Of a DNA stretch of 64,000 bases, positions 25,939-33,752 are shown piece by piece. The number at the start of each line of letters is the position of its first letter. The stretch's first letter is position 1. Made by a program: the position numbers and the translations under genes. This DNA is from Gammaproteobacteria bacterium (GTDB lineage Bacteria > Pseudomonadota > Gammaproteobacteria > Steroidobacterales > Rariloculaceae): contig JAJDVG010000058.1 of the NCBI GenBank assembly GCA_022826245.1, forward strand, positions 62,001 through 126,000. Direction: 5' to 3'. The notes under the pieces were generated by a model. The model searched no databases. It saw nothing but the letters and a program-made list of their open reading frames with translations, and had not been told where the DNA came from.

Positions 25939-27993
25939 ATGGCGGCACGTTCGGCACAACGCATCGACGAAGCCAGGCGCTTGCTCGCCGCGGGCGAGCC
26001 GCGACGGGCCGAGCGCTTGCTGCGGGAACTGCCGGCCGACGAAGCCGACGACATCGAAGCCCGCTATACGCTGGCCGTCGCCCTGCGGCATCAGCGCCGC
26101 TTCGCGCCGTCGCTCGAGCAGCTCGGGCAGATTCTGGCCGCCAGGCCCGGTTTCGGTCGCGCGCACCAGGAAGCCGGTTACAACCACATCGGACTGAAGG
26201 ACTTCGCCCGCGCCGCAGCGTCGTTCGAGCGGGCCGTGGCCGCAGACCCGGGCCTCCTCAATAGCTGGAAGTGCCTGGCCAGGCTGTATCGGGACGGCGG
26301 TCGACGCGAGCGCCTGCCCGAAGTCGAGAACCGGATCGCCTACCTTGAAACCCTGCCGCGCGAACTGCGCTCGGCGATCAGCCACATGGCCGAGGGCCGC
26401 GGCGAGCGGGCCGAGGACCTGTGCAAGCAGTTCCTGCGCGATAACGCGACCCACGTCGAGGGCATGCGTCTGCTTGCCGAGATTCTCACGCGCAACGGCG
26501 TCCACGATCAGGCCGAGTTCCTGCTCGAAAGTTGCCTCGAGTTCGAACCGGGCCACGCGCAGGCACGCATCCAGTACGTCAATCTGCTGCTCAAGCTGCA
26601 AAAGCACGCCCGGGCTTTCGACGAGGCGCGCAAGCTGCTCGACGGGGACGGCGCCGAGCAGCCTGTCGTCCGCTCGCTCTATGCGGCCGCCTGCAACGGG
26701 GTGGGCCGGACCGACGAGGCCATCGAGCACTACCGGCAGCTCATCGAGCGCCATCCCCGGAACCACCTCGTGCCAATCTCCCTGGGCCACGTCTACCGGG
26801 CGCAGGGCGACATCGACGCGGCGATCGAGTGCTACCGCGAGGCCGCGCGGATCAGGCGCGAGCACGGCGACGCGTACTGGAGCCTCGCGAACACCAAGTC
26901 GTACCGCTTCACGGACGTTGAGCTTGCGCAGATGGAGGCGGTCGAGGCGGATCCGGCCACGGGCGAGGAGGACCGCATCAACGTGAGTTTCGCGCTCGGC
27001 AAGGCCTGGGAGGACCGGGAGGAGTTCGAGCGTTCCTTCCGCTACTATCGCCGCGGCAACGCGCTCAAGCGCGCACGCAGCAGGCACAGCCCCGAGCATC
27101 TCGACGTCAGGATCAGGAGCCAGATCGAGGTCTGCACCGAGAAGCTGTTCGCCGAACGCGGCGGTCTCGGCCATCAGGCTCCGGACCCGATCTTCATCGT
27201 CGGGCTGCCGAGGTCGGGCTCGACGCTGCTCGAGCAGATCCTGTCCTCGCACTCCGCGGTCGACGGGACGATGGAACTGCACGAGATCCTGAACCTCGCC
27301 AAGCGGCTTCGCGGGCGCGGCGGCGACCGCCCGGGCTCGCCGCGCTATCCGCGCATCCTCACCGAGCTCGATGACGATTATTTCCGGCGGTTCGGCGAGC
27401 AGTACCTCGAGCTGACTCGCGCGTACCGCGGCAATGCGCCGCGCTTCATCGACAAGATGCCGAACAACTTCTTCCACGTCGGGCTCATCCGGCTGATCCT
27501 GCCGAACGCGAAGGTCATCGACGCCCGCCGCCATCCGCTGGCCACGGGCTTCAGCGGCTTCAAGCAGCTTTTCGGGGAAGGCCAGGAGTTCTCCTACGCG
27601 CTCGCGCACATCGGCAACTACTACCGTCAGTGCGCGAGGCTCATGGATCACTGGGACCGCGTCCTGCCGGGATTCGTGCTGCGCGTGCGGTACGAGGAAG
27701 TCGTCGCCGACCTCGAGGGCCAGGTGCGCCGCCTGCTCGACTTCTGCGGCCTGCCGTTTGAGCCGGCCTGCCTCGAATTCCACCGCACCGAGCGCAGCAT
27801 CCGCACGCCGAGCGCCCAGCAGGTCCGCGAACCCATCTTCACGGCGGGACTCGCGCAGTGGCGCCACTACGAGCGCTGGCTCGGTCCGCTCAAGGACGCG
27901 CTCGGTCCGGAGCTGCTCGCGCGCTATCCGGTTGAAACGGCGACTTCGCCCGAACGCGAGGCGCGTCGGTCCGGCAGTCACGGCCAGCCGTGA
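25939..27993 (+). CDS. TPR-repeat sulfotransferase
   Basis: A 684-residue protein: an N-terminal array of tetratricopeptide repeats (roughly residues 1-370) and a C-terminal sulfotransferase domain. The PAPS-binding loop is PIFIVGLPRSGSTLLEQIL, and the 3'-phosphate-binding region follows with MPNNFFHVGLIRLILPNAKVI (quoted in part: DKMPNNFF). Such enzymes transfer sulfate from PAPS to a sugar, protein or small molecule; the acceptor is unknown. No signal peptide is seen, so the enzyme is probably cytoplasmic. It follows the TonB receptor after a palindromic spacer; a weak CATAAT at 25914 may be its -10 element. Confidence 0.9.
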   Translation: MAARSAQRIDEARRLLAAGEPRRAERLLRELPADEADDIEARYTLAVALRHQRRFAPSLEQLGQILAARPGFGRAHQEAGYNHIGLKDFARAAASFERAVAADPGLLNSWKCLARLYRDGGRRERLPEVENRIAYLETLPRELRSAISHMAEGRGERAEDLCKQFLRDNATHVEGMRLLAEILTRNGVHDQAEFLLESCLEFEPGHAQARIQYVNLLLKLQKHARAFDEARKLLDGDGAEQPVVRSLYAAACNGVGRTDEAIEHYRQLIERHPRNHLVPISLGHVYRAQGDIDAAIECYREAARIRREHGDAYWSLANTKSYRFTDVELAQMEAVEADPATGEEDRINVSFALGKAWEDREEFERSFRYYRRGNALKRARSRHSPEHLDVRIRSQIEVCTEKLFAERGGLGHQAPDPIFIVGLPRSGSTLLEQILSSHSAVDGTMELHEILNLAKRLRGRGGDRPGSPRYPRILTELDDDYFRRFGEQYLELTRAYRGNAPRFIDKMPNNFFHVGLIRLILPNAKVIDARRHPLATGFSGFKQLFGEGQEFSYALAHIGNYYRQCARLMDHWDRVLPGFVLRVRYEEVVADLEGQVRRLLDFCGLPFEPACLEFHRTERSIRTPSAQQVREPIFTAGLAQWRHYERWLGPLKDALGPELLARYPVETATSPEREARRSGSHGQP

Positions 27994-28087
27994 ACGGCGC
28001 GACAGGCGTTGCGACGCCAATTCGGTCGAGCCCCTATATACTGCGCTACCGTAATTGACGTTTCCTTGGCAGGGGGATTTGCAACGA

Positions 28088-29260
28088 ATGATTTCCAGAA
28101 CGTGGTTGGCTGGCCTTGCGATCGGCATCACGGCAACGCCCGGCTTCGCCCAGGAGTTCGACGCGTTCGGGCGCTCGGAGGTGCTGCCGGAGCCGGAACG
28201 GGACTGGATGTTCGTCGACTACAGCCTCGTCGATGTCACCGACGATCGTTACCTCGGCTTGATCGGCGTGGCCGAGACCTTCTCGCCGGCAGCGATCGAG
28301 TTCTCTCCCGACGGATCGTCGCTGTTTGCTCTTGAGACCTTCTACACGCGCGGCAACCGCGGGGACCGAACCGACACCGTCACGATTTTCGACACGGTTA
28401 CGCTCGGCGTTGCGGGCGAGGTCGTGATCCCCGCCAAACGGGCGCTGGCGCTGATCGTCAAGGGCGCCCTGGCGCTGACCGACAACGGCCGCTTTCTGGG
28501 CGTGTTCAACCTGACGCCCGCCACGTCCATCAGCGTCGTTGACATCGAAGCAGGGACGTTTGTCGGTGAAATCTCGACTCCCGGCTGCAGCCTCGTGTTC
28601 TCCGGGGGCGATCTGCGCTACCTGATGATCTGCGCCAACGGCGACCTGCTCACCGTAACGGTCGACGAGGTAGGCCGCGAAGTGTCCAAGGAGCGCACCG
28701 AAAGCTTCTTCGACCCGGAAATCGATCCGCTCCGTGAGGCCGGCGTGCGCTTCGGGGACGAATGGCTGTTCGTGTCGTTCGACGGAACGATGCATTCGGT
28801 GGACGTTGCCGGCGAGATTCCGCGGATCGGCGAGAGCTGGTCGCTGCTCAGCGAAGCTGACCGCGAAGAGAACTGGCGCATCACGGGGCGCCAGCCGCTC
28901 GCCGTTCACGAGCAGAGCGGTCGACTGTACGTCCTGGCGCGGCAGAGCGAAGAACCGCTCGACGATCCGGCGGACTGGGACGGAACCGAGATCTGGGCGT
29001 TTGATCTCGCAACGCGCGAACGCGTGCAGCGACTCGAAGCGCGCCCGGAACTCGAGGAAGGCGGAGGACCCGGCGGCGCGATCGGGTCGACCAGCGGGGA
29101 CGGCACTTCCAACATCCAGGTCACCCAGGGCGACGAGCCGTTGCTGGTCGCGGTCTCCGATACGGGTATCTCGGTCCGCCACGCGCTGAACGGCGACTAT
29201 CTTCACGAGCGGCTGGAAAACGCTCCGGCGAGCGGGTGGCTGTCGCTGCGCATCCGCTAG
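28088..29260 (+). CDS. mauB: Amine dehydrogenase large (beta-propeller) subunit
   Basis: A 390-residue periplasmic heavy subunit of a TTQ amine dehydrogenase. It opens with a signal peptide (SRTWLAGLAIGITATPGFAQ), supporting the ATG at 28088 (AGGGGG upstream) rather than the track's 28055. The mature part is a beta-propeller with typical MauB phrases (FSPDGSSLFALETFY, ISTPGCSL, DLATRERVQRLEARPE, PLLVAVSDTG). It forms the scaffold for the small TTQ subunit encoded three genes downstream. It heads the mauB-E-D-A-cytochrome operon. A TATACT at 28037 may be part of its promoter. Whether the substrate is methylamine or an aromatic amine cannot be told from the sequence. Confidence 0.87.
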   Translation: MISRTWLAGLAIGITATPGFAQEFDAFGRSEVLPEPERDWMFVDYSLVDVTDDRYLGLIGVAETFSPAAIEFSPDGSSLFALETFYTRGNRGDRTDTVTIFDTVTLGVAGEVVIPAKRALALIVKGALALTDNGRFLGVFNLTPATSISVVDIEAGTFVGEISTPGCSLVFSGGDLRYLMICANGDLLTVTVDEVGREVSKERTESFFDPEIDPLREAGVRFGDEWLFVSFDGTMHSVDVAGEIPRIGESWSLLSEADREENWRITGRQPLAVHEQSGRLYVLARQSEEPLDDPADWDGTEIWAFDLATRERVQRLEARPELEEGGGPGGAIGSTSGDGTSNIQVTQGDEPLLVAVSDTGISVRHALNGDYLHERLENAPASGWLSLRIR

Positions 29261-29272
29261 CGGCGGCAGACG

Positions 29273-29803
29273 GTGGATACGGTCATCGCGCTCGTTGTCG
29301 TCCTGTCATTGGCGTTGCTGTGGGTCGTGGCCGCGGTGCACAAGATTCGCGGTTTCGAAGTTTTTGCGGTCGTTCTGGCCGATTACCGCCTGGTCCCGGC
29401 GCGGGCGACCGGTGCCTGCGCCGCGGCCGTAATCGCTCTCGAACTGGGGTTGGGGATCTGTCTCCTGATTCCCGCCACGCGAAGCCTCGCATTGGCCGGC
29501 AGCGCACTGCTGCTTGTGGCTTACGCGGCAGCCATTGCGGTGAACCTGCACCGGGGGCGGCGCTTCATCGACTGCGGCTGCGCGGGCGTCGCCGGCCACC
29601 AAGCCCTGAGCGGCTGGCTCGTCGCGCGCAACCTGCTGCTGGCCGCCCTCGCGCTTGCCGCGATGCTGCCCGTGCCGGCGCGGCCGCTGATCTGGCTCGA
29701 CGCGATCACGGTAGCGGCGGCTGTCGGCGCAGCGGCGTTGCTCTACGCAGTGAGCAATCGGCTCATCGCCAACGGGCCGGACCTTGCCCGATTGAGGGGC
29801 TGA
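29273..29803 (+). CDS. mauE: MauE-type membrane protein for amine dehydrogenase maturation
   Basis: A 176-residue membrane protein with four to five hydrophobic helices, needed in known systems for assembly and disulfide formation of the small amine dehydrogenase subunit. The family signature is DCGCAG in the loop RRFIDCGCAG, whose Cys pair is the presumed redox site. The start is a GTG at 29273, 12 nt after mauB. It is followed directly by mauD. Confidence 0.85.
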   Translation: MDTVIALVVVLSLALLWVVAAVHKIRGFEVFAVVLADYRLVPARATGACAAAVIALELGLGICLLIPATRSLALAGSALLLVAYAAAIAVNLHRGRRFIDCGCAGVAGHQALSGWLVARNLLLAALALAAMLPVPARPLIWLDAITVAAAVGAAALLYAVSNRLIANGPDLARLRG

Positions 29804-29805
29804 GC

Positions 29806-30423
29806 ATGTCCGGCGCGCTGCTGGCATCCAACGTATTGCTCTGGATCCTCGTGCTCGTCATGGGCGGCGTGATCCTTGCGCTGGTCCGGCAGATCGGCGT
29901 GCTGTACGAGCGGGTTGCTCCGGCCGGCGCCCTGGTGGTAGGCAGCGGCCCGAAGGCCGGCGAGGCGGCGCCCGAGTTCACCGTCGGCGACCTCGCGAAC
30001 GATGAGCATCGGGTCGGGGGCAAGCGATCGGACGACCTCAGTACCCTGCTGTTCTTCCTGTCGCCGACCTGTCCCGTCTGCAAGACCTTGCTGCCGGCGC
30101 TCAAGTCCATCGCGCGCGAGGAGCGCAAATGGCTGAACGTCTTGCTTGCCAGTGACGGCGCGCGCAAGGAGCACGAAGCGTTCGTCGCCGAGTATCGGCT
30201 GCAACAGTTTCCCTATCTGCTTTCGTCGGAACTCGGCCTGGGCTACCGGGTCGGACGCCTGCCCCACGCCGTGCTGATCGATCCGGAGGGCATCATTCGC
30301 TCGACCGGACTCGTGAATTCCCGGGAGCACCTGGAGAGTCTGTTTGAGGCCAACGAGCGCGGTGTGGCAACCTTGCAGGAGTACATGGCCGCGGAGCAAT
30401 CGCGGGAAGAGGAGGTCGCCTGA
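29806..30423 (+). CDS. mauD: MauD-type membrane-anchored thioredoxin-like protein
   Basis: A 205-residue protein with one N-terminal membrane helix (LLWILVLVMGGVILALV) and a periplasmic thioredoxin-like domain whose active site is CPVC (LSPTCPVCKTLLPA). In known amine dehydrogenase operons MauD with MauE oxidises the many disulfides of the small subunit. The ATG at 29806 is 2 nt after the mauE stop and opens the protein MSGALLASN; the longer track ORF from 29236 is an upstream run-on. Confidence 0.9.
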   Translation: MSGALLASNVLLWILVLVMGGVILALVRQIGVLYERVAPAGALVVGSGPKAGEAAPEFTVGDLANDEHRVGGKRSDDLSTLLFFLSPTCPVCKTLLPALKSIAREERKWLNVLLASDGARKEHEAFVAEYRLQQFPYLLSSELGLGYRVGRLPHAVLIDPEGIIRSTGLVNSREHLESLFEANERGVATLQEYMAAEQSREEEVA

Positions 30424-30425
30424 TC

Positions 30426-30968
30426 ATGGATTCGACGAACTGGATGGACCGCAGGTTCGAGACCGGCGCGAGATACCTGGCCAGACTCACGTCGCGGCGC
30501 AGCTTTCTGACCCGGCTCGGCACGCTGCTCGTGGGCGCGGCATCCATTCCGCTGCTGCCGATGTCGCGGGCGGCCGCACAGGCCGCCGATGCCGGTTTCA
30601 GGGAGCCCGACATCGACGGCGATGCGGGCGATCCCATGAACTGCAACTACTGGCGCTACTGCTCGATCGACGGTTTCATGTCGCCGTGCTGCGGCGGATC
30701 GGCGTCGTCCTGCCCGCCCGGTACCGAGATGTCCGCCGTGACCTGGATCGGAACGTGCCAGAATCCGGCCGACGGCAACGACTACCTCATTTCCTACAAC
30801 GACTGTTGCGGCAAGAGCCCCTGCGGTCAGTGCTTCTGCAACAACAACGAAGACGACATGCCCGTCTATGTCACCGGCAGGTCGAACAATATCAACTGGT
30901 GCCTGGCCCACAGCACCACGGCCTATCACAGCACCGTCGCCCTGGTGCTGGGACGCGCCGACGGCTGA
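30426..30968 (+). CDS. mauA: Amine dehydrogenase small subunit (tryptophan tryptophylquinone protein)
   Basis: A 180-residue small catalytic subunit. The long N-terminus has a twin-arginine-like signal (TSRRSFLTRLG... AAAQA). Trp107 and Trp158 are 51 residues apart, the same spacing as the TTQ-forming Trp57/Trp108 of the Paracoccus enzyme, and flanking motifs agree (TWIGTC, NINWC). The catalytic/biogenesis Asp residues are present in CSIDG and NDCCG. Two Cys that pair in Paracoccus (Cys36 and Cys121) are both Ser here (SPCCGG and YHSTVA), while two Cys absent there are present, so the total stays at 12. It starts 2 nt after mauD and is followed by a cytochrome gene. mauG, whose product completes TTQ, is not in the window. 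Confidence 0.92.
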   Translation: MDSTNWMDRRFETGARYLARLTSRRSFLTRLGTLLVGAASIPLLPMSRAAAQAADAGFREPDIDGDAGDPMNCNYWRYCSIDGFMSPCCGGSASSCPPGTEMSAVTWIGTCQNPADGNDYLISYNDCCGKSPCGQCFCNNNEDDMPVYVTGRSNNINWCLAHSTTAYHSTVALVLGRADG

Positions 30969-30974
30969 GCAGAC

Positions 30975-31394
30975 ATGGTGCGGATTGCGCTCGCACTATT
31001 GACCTTTGCGTTCGGGCTGGCAGCGGCGGGCGCCGGGTCCGCCGCATCGCCCCGATTCAACTACATCCTCCATTGCCAGGGTTGCCACCTGGCCGACGGC
31101 GGGGCAACGCCCGGCAAGATTCCGCCCCTGATCGGAACCGGCAGGTTCCTTGCGGTGGAAGGGGGCAGGGAATTCCTGGTGCGCGTCCCGGGCGTGTCCC
31201 TGTCGATCGTTCCCGACGACGAACTCGCTGAGCTCATCAACTGGATGCTTTTCCGATTCAGTGCCGATGACGTGCCGGCCGACTTCGAGCCGTACACGGC
31301 GGAGGAGGTCGGCCGCTACCGGCAGGAGCCGCTGGTCGAAGTCGAAACGGTTCGGGTCGGGCTGATCGGCCCCTACGACGAGACGCCGGAATAA
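30975..31394 (+). CDS. Small exported c-type cytochrome
   Basis: A 139-residue protein: a signal peptide (ALALLTFAFGLAAAGAGSAA), then a single haem-binding motif CQGCH at residues 34-38 and a probable axial Met in NWMLFRF. It starts 6 nt after the small amine dehydrogenase subunit, and its likely task is to take electrons from the TTQ cofactor in the periplasm. It would replace the copper protein amicyanin used by the classical methylamine system. The B-E-D-A-cytochrome order resembles the aromatic amine dehydrogenase locus more than the full mau cluster. Confidence 0.87.
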   Translation: MVRIALALLTFAFGLAAAGAGSAASPRFNYILHCQGCHLADGGATPGKIPPLIGTGRFLAVEGGREFLVRVPGVSLSIVPDDELAELINWMLFRFSADDVPADFEPYTAEEVGRYRQEPLVEVETVRVGLIGPYDETPE

Positions 31395-31498
31395 GCGGAC
31401 CAGCCCCGGGAGCCGGCGCCGCAGGAATTCACGGCTGCAAATTCGCTATCGCGACTTCCTGCGGCGCAGGCTCGCGGAACTTCCCGAGATTTGCCGGA

Positions 31499-32866
31499 CT
31501 ATCGCGGTCGATTCGCGCCCGGCAGCTCGAGCGAGACGATGAGTCCCGGCGCGTTGTCGGCGAGCGTGAGCCGGCCGTCGTGCTGGTCGGCCACGGCGCG
31601 AACGAGCGCAAGTCCGAGCCCATTGCCGGGCTGCGAGCGCGCCTGGTCGAGGCGGGCGAAGCGCGCGAGCACGCGCTCGCGGTCGGCTGCCGCGATCCCG
31701 GGGCCCGTGTCGGCGATGCTGACCGTGACCAGCTTCGCGAGGTGCGTGAGGCGAACGTCGATGCGGCCGTTCGCAGGCGTGTACTTGACGGCGTTGTCGA
31801 GCAGGTTCGACAGCGCCTGGGCGAGCAGTTCGCGATCGCCGAAGACCCGCGCATCGCGGGTGTTATCGAGCCGCAGCATGATGCCGCGCTCTTCGACGGC
31901 GGCCTGGTAGAGCTCGCAGGTGTCGCGCACGATCCGGCTGAAATCGAGCTCCGCGAAGGCGCTGCGGTAGGCGCCCGACTCGACGCGCGCGATGCGCAGC
32001 AGGGCATTGAACGTCTCGAGCAGGCCGTCGGCCTGTGCGAGGCACTGCTCGATGCTCTCCCCGTTCGGCTCGGGCTCGGCCGACAGCGCCTCGAGCCGCG
32101 TGCGCAGCCGCGTCAGCGGGCCGCGCAGGTCGTGGGCGATGCTGTCGCCGACGTGGCGCACGCCGCTGAGCAGGCTCTCGATCTGGTCGAGCATCGCGTT
32201 GACGTTGGTCGCGAGCTCCTCGTGCTCGTCGCGGCTGCCGCGGATCGGCACGCGTTGGGAGAGGTCGCCGGCGATGATCCGGCGCGTCGTGCGGTTGAGC
32301 TGGCTGACGCGGCGCTGGGCGCTGAGTCCCATGAGCAAACCGCCGGCAAGCGCAAGCCCGATCGTCAGTCCGAACCCCCAGATCGCGGTTTGCCGCAGAA
32401 GCGCGTCGATCTGCTCCAGTTCGCGGATCTCGCGGCCGACCAGCAGTCGAAATCCCGGGCCGACGCCGAGCACCTGCGCGCGCACCGGGACCCTCTCGTT
32501 GTCGGGCGCCGCGATGACGAAGTTGACCCATTCGCCCTGCTGGTTGAACTCCCGCGGCCAGTAGCTGACGTTGCCGGCCAACGGCCGCAGGTTCGCATCG
32601 ACGAGCAGGTAGGCCGAGCGGTCCTCGGTGTCGCGCCGCACGCGGTCGCCTATCACGTCGACGAGCCCCGCAAGCCCCCGCCGCTCGTACTGCTCGGCGA
32701 GCCCGACGATCTCGGCCTCGATGACCGCGTCGGTCTGCCGCTCCATGAAGCCGATCGTCGACCAGTAGATGAACGCGAAGAGCGCGATGACCGACAGGCC
32801 GAAGACGACGACGTAAATCAGCGTGAGCTGGAAGACGCTGGTTCTGAACACCGCCGGCAGGCGCAT
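31499..32866 (-). CDS. Membrane sensor histidine kinase
   Basis: A 455-residue OmpR-system histidine kinase with two membrane helices (FQLTLIYVVVFGLSVIALFAF and about residue 165-185), a short periplasmic sensor domain and a HAMP region. The H-box reads DSIAHDLRGPLTRLRTR, with the phosphorylated His, followed by the ATPase motifs NLLDNAVKYTP (N-box), ADTGPGI (G1) and GNGLGLAL (G2). It is downstream of its response regulator on the same strand with a 13-nt gap, so the two form one operon. The stimulus is unknown; the divergent HtrA gene suggests envelope stress. Confidence 0.93.
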   Translation of the reverse strand: MRLPAVFRTSVFQLTLIYVVVFGLSVIALFAFIYWSTIGFMERQTDAVIEAEIVGLAEQYERRGLAGLVDVIGDRVRRDTEDRSAYLLVDANLRPLAGNVSYWPREFNQQGEWVNFVIAAPDNERVPVRAQVLGVGPGFRLLVGREIRELEQIDALLRQTAIWGFGLTIGLALAGGLLMGLSAQRRVSQLNRTTRRIIAGDLSQRVPIRGSRDEHEELATNVNAMLDQIESLLSGVRHVGDSIAHDLRGPLTRLRTRLEALSAEPEPNGESIEQCLAQADGLLETFNALLRIARVESGAYRSAFAELDFSRIVRDTCELYQAAVEERGIMLRLDNTRDARVFGDRELLAQALSNLLDNAVKYTPANGRIDVRLTHLAKLVTVSIADTGPGIAAADRERVLARFARLDQARSQPGNGLGLALVRAVADQHDGRLTLADNAPGLIVSLELPGANRPR

Positions 32867-32879
32867 GGTCGCGGTCCGC

Positions 32880-33557
32880 CTAGTCGCCGAGCCGGTAGCC
32901 CGCGCCGCGCACGGTATGCAGCAGCGGACGGTCGAAGCCCTTGTCGATCTTCGCGCGCAGCCGGCTGATGTGCACGTCGATGACGTTGGTCTGCGGGTCG
33001 AAATGGTAGTCCCATACGCCTTCGAGCAGCATCGTGCGCGTGACCACCTGGCCCGCGTGCCGCATCAGGAATTCGAGAAGCTGGAACTCTCTCGGTTGCA
33101 GATCGATCCGCGCCGCGCCGCGCCGGACTTCGCGCTTGAGCAGGTCCATGTTGAGGTCGGCCACTTCGAGGGTCGTCCGGGCCGCCGTGGCGGCGGTTCT
33201 CGAGCGGCGGATCAGCGCCTCGATACGCGCCATGAGCTCGCTGAACGCGAAGGGCTTGACGAGGTAGTCGTCCCCGCCGGCCTTGAGGCCGCTCACGCGG
33301 TCGTCGACTTCGCCGAGGGCGCTCAGGATCACCGCGGGAGTGTCGATGTCCGACGCCCTGAGCGTCCTGACGACGGTCAGCCCGTCGATGCCCGGCAGCA
33401 TGCGGTCGACGATGAGCGCGTCGTATCGCTCGGTGGTCGCGAGGAACAGCCCGTCCTTGCCGTTGTCGGCATGATCGACGTTCCAGCCCGCCTGGTTCAG
33501 TCCCTTGCGGATGAACGCGGCAACCTCCCTGTCGTCCTCGATGATCAGTAATCGCAC
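32880..33557 (-). CDS. OmpR-family response regulator
   Basis: A 225-residue DNA-binding response regulator. The receiver domain carries IIEDD and the phosphoacceptor Asp in LIVDRMLPG, plus the Thr/Ser and Lys positions (ILSALG, DDYLVKPF). The C-terminal winged helix is of the OmpR type (LQPREFQLLEFLMRHAGQVVTR, VIDVHISRLRAKID). The track start is a TTG at 33578; the GTG at 33557 opening VRLLIIEDD is the more natural start. It probably binds the intergenic region it shares with the HtrA gene. Confidence 0.93.
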   Translation of the reverse strand: MRLLIIEDDREVAAFIRKGLNQAGWNVDHADNGKDGLFLATTERYDALIVDRMLPGIDGLTVVRTLRASDIDTPAVILSALGEVDDRVSGLKAGGDDYLVKPFAFSELMARIEALIRRSRTAATAARTTLEVADLNMDLLKREVRRGAARIDLQPREFQLLEFLMRHAGQVVTRTMLLEGVWDYHFDPQTNVIDVHISRLRAKIDKGFDRPLLHTVRGAGYRLGD

Positions 33558-33630
33558 GTGTTGTTCTGACCGCCCCAAGCCCTGGAATATCCCGGCGGCA
33601 GTTTCCGTTGCCCGCTCAACAGATTAATGC

Positions 33631-33677
33631 AAACCGTCTGCCCGGAACGCTTTATGACAAAACCGTAGGGAAACGGT
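33631..33677. promoter_or_regulatory. AAACCGT direct repeats between the two-component genes and htrA
   Basis: AAACCGT occurs at 33631-33637 and 33660-33666, and an inverted AACGGT follows at 33672-33677. Spaced repeats in the 195-nt divergent region are what an OmpR-type regulator would bind, so this is a candidate operator for the adjacent response regulator. Confidence 0.3.
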
Positions 33678-33752
33678 GAAGTCGCCGTAATGTGCCGGCC
33701 CGTATCGTCGTCCTCAGGTCGACAGACATTCGGATTACAGGAGGTTGGTGCA

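Noticed and set aside
25612-28131. 839-residue minus-strand ORF opposite the TPR-sulfotransferase
   Set aside because: No recognisable domain, wrong codon pattern, and it overlaps a gene with full domain support.
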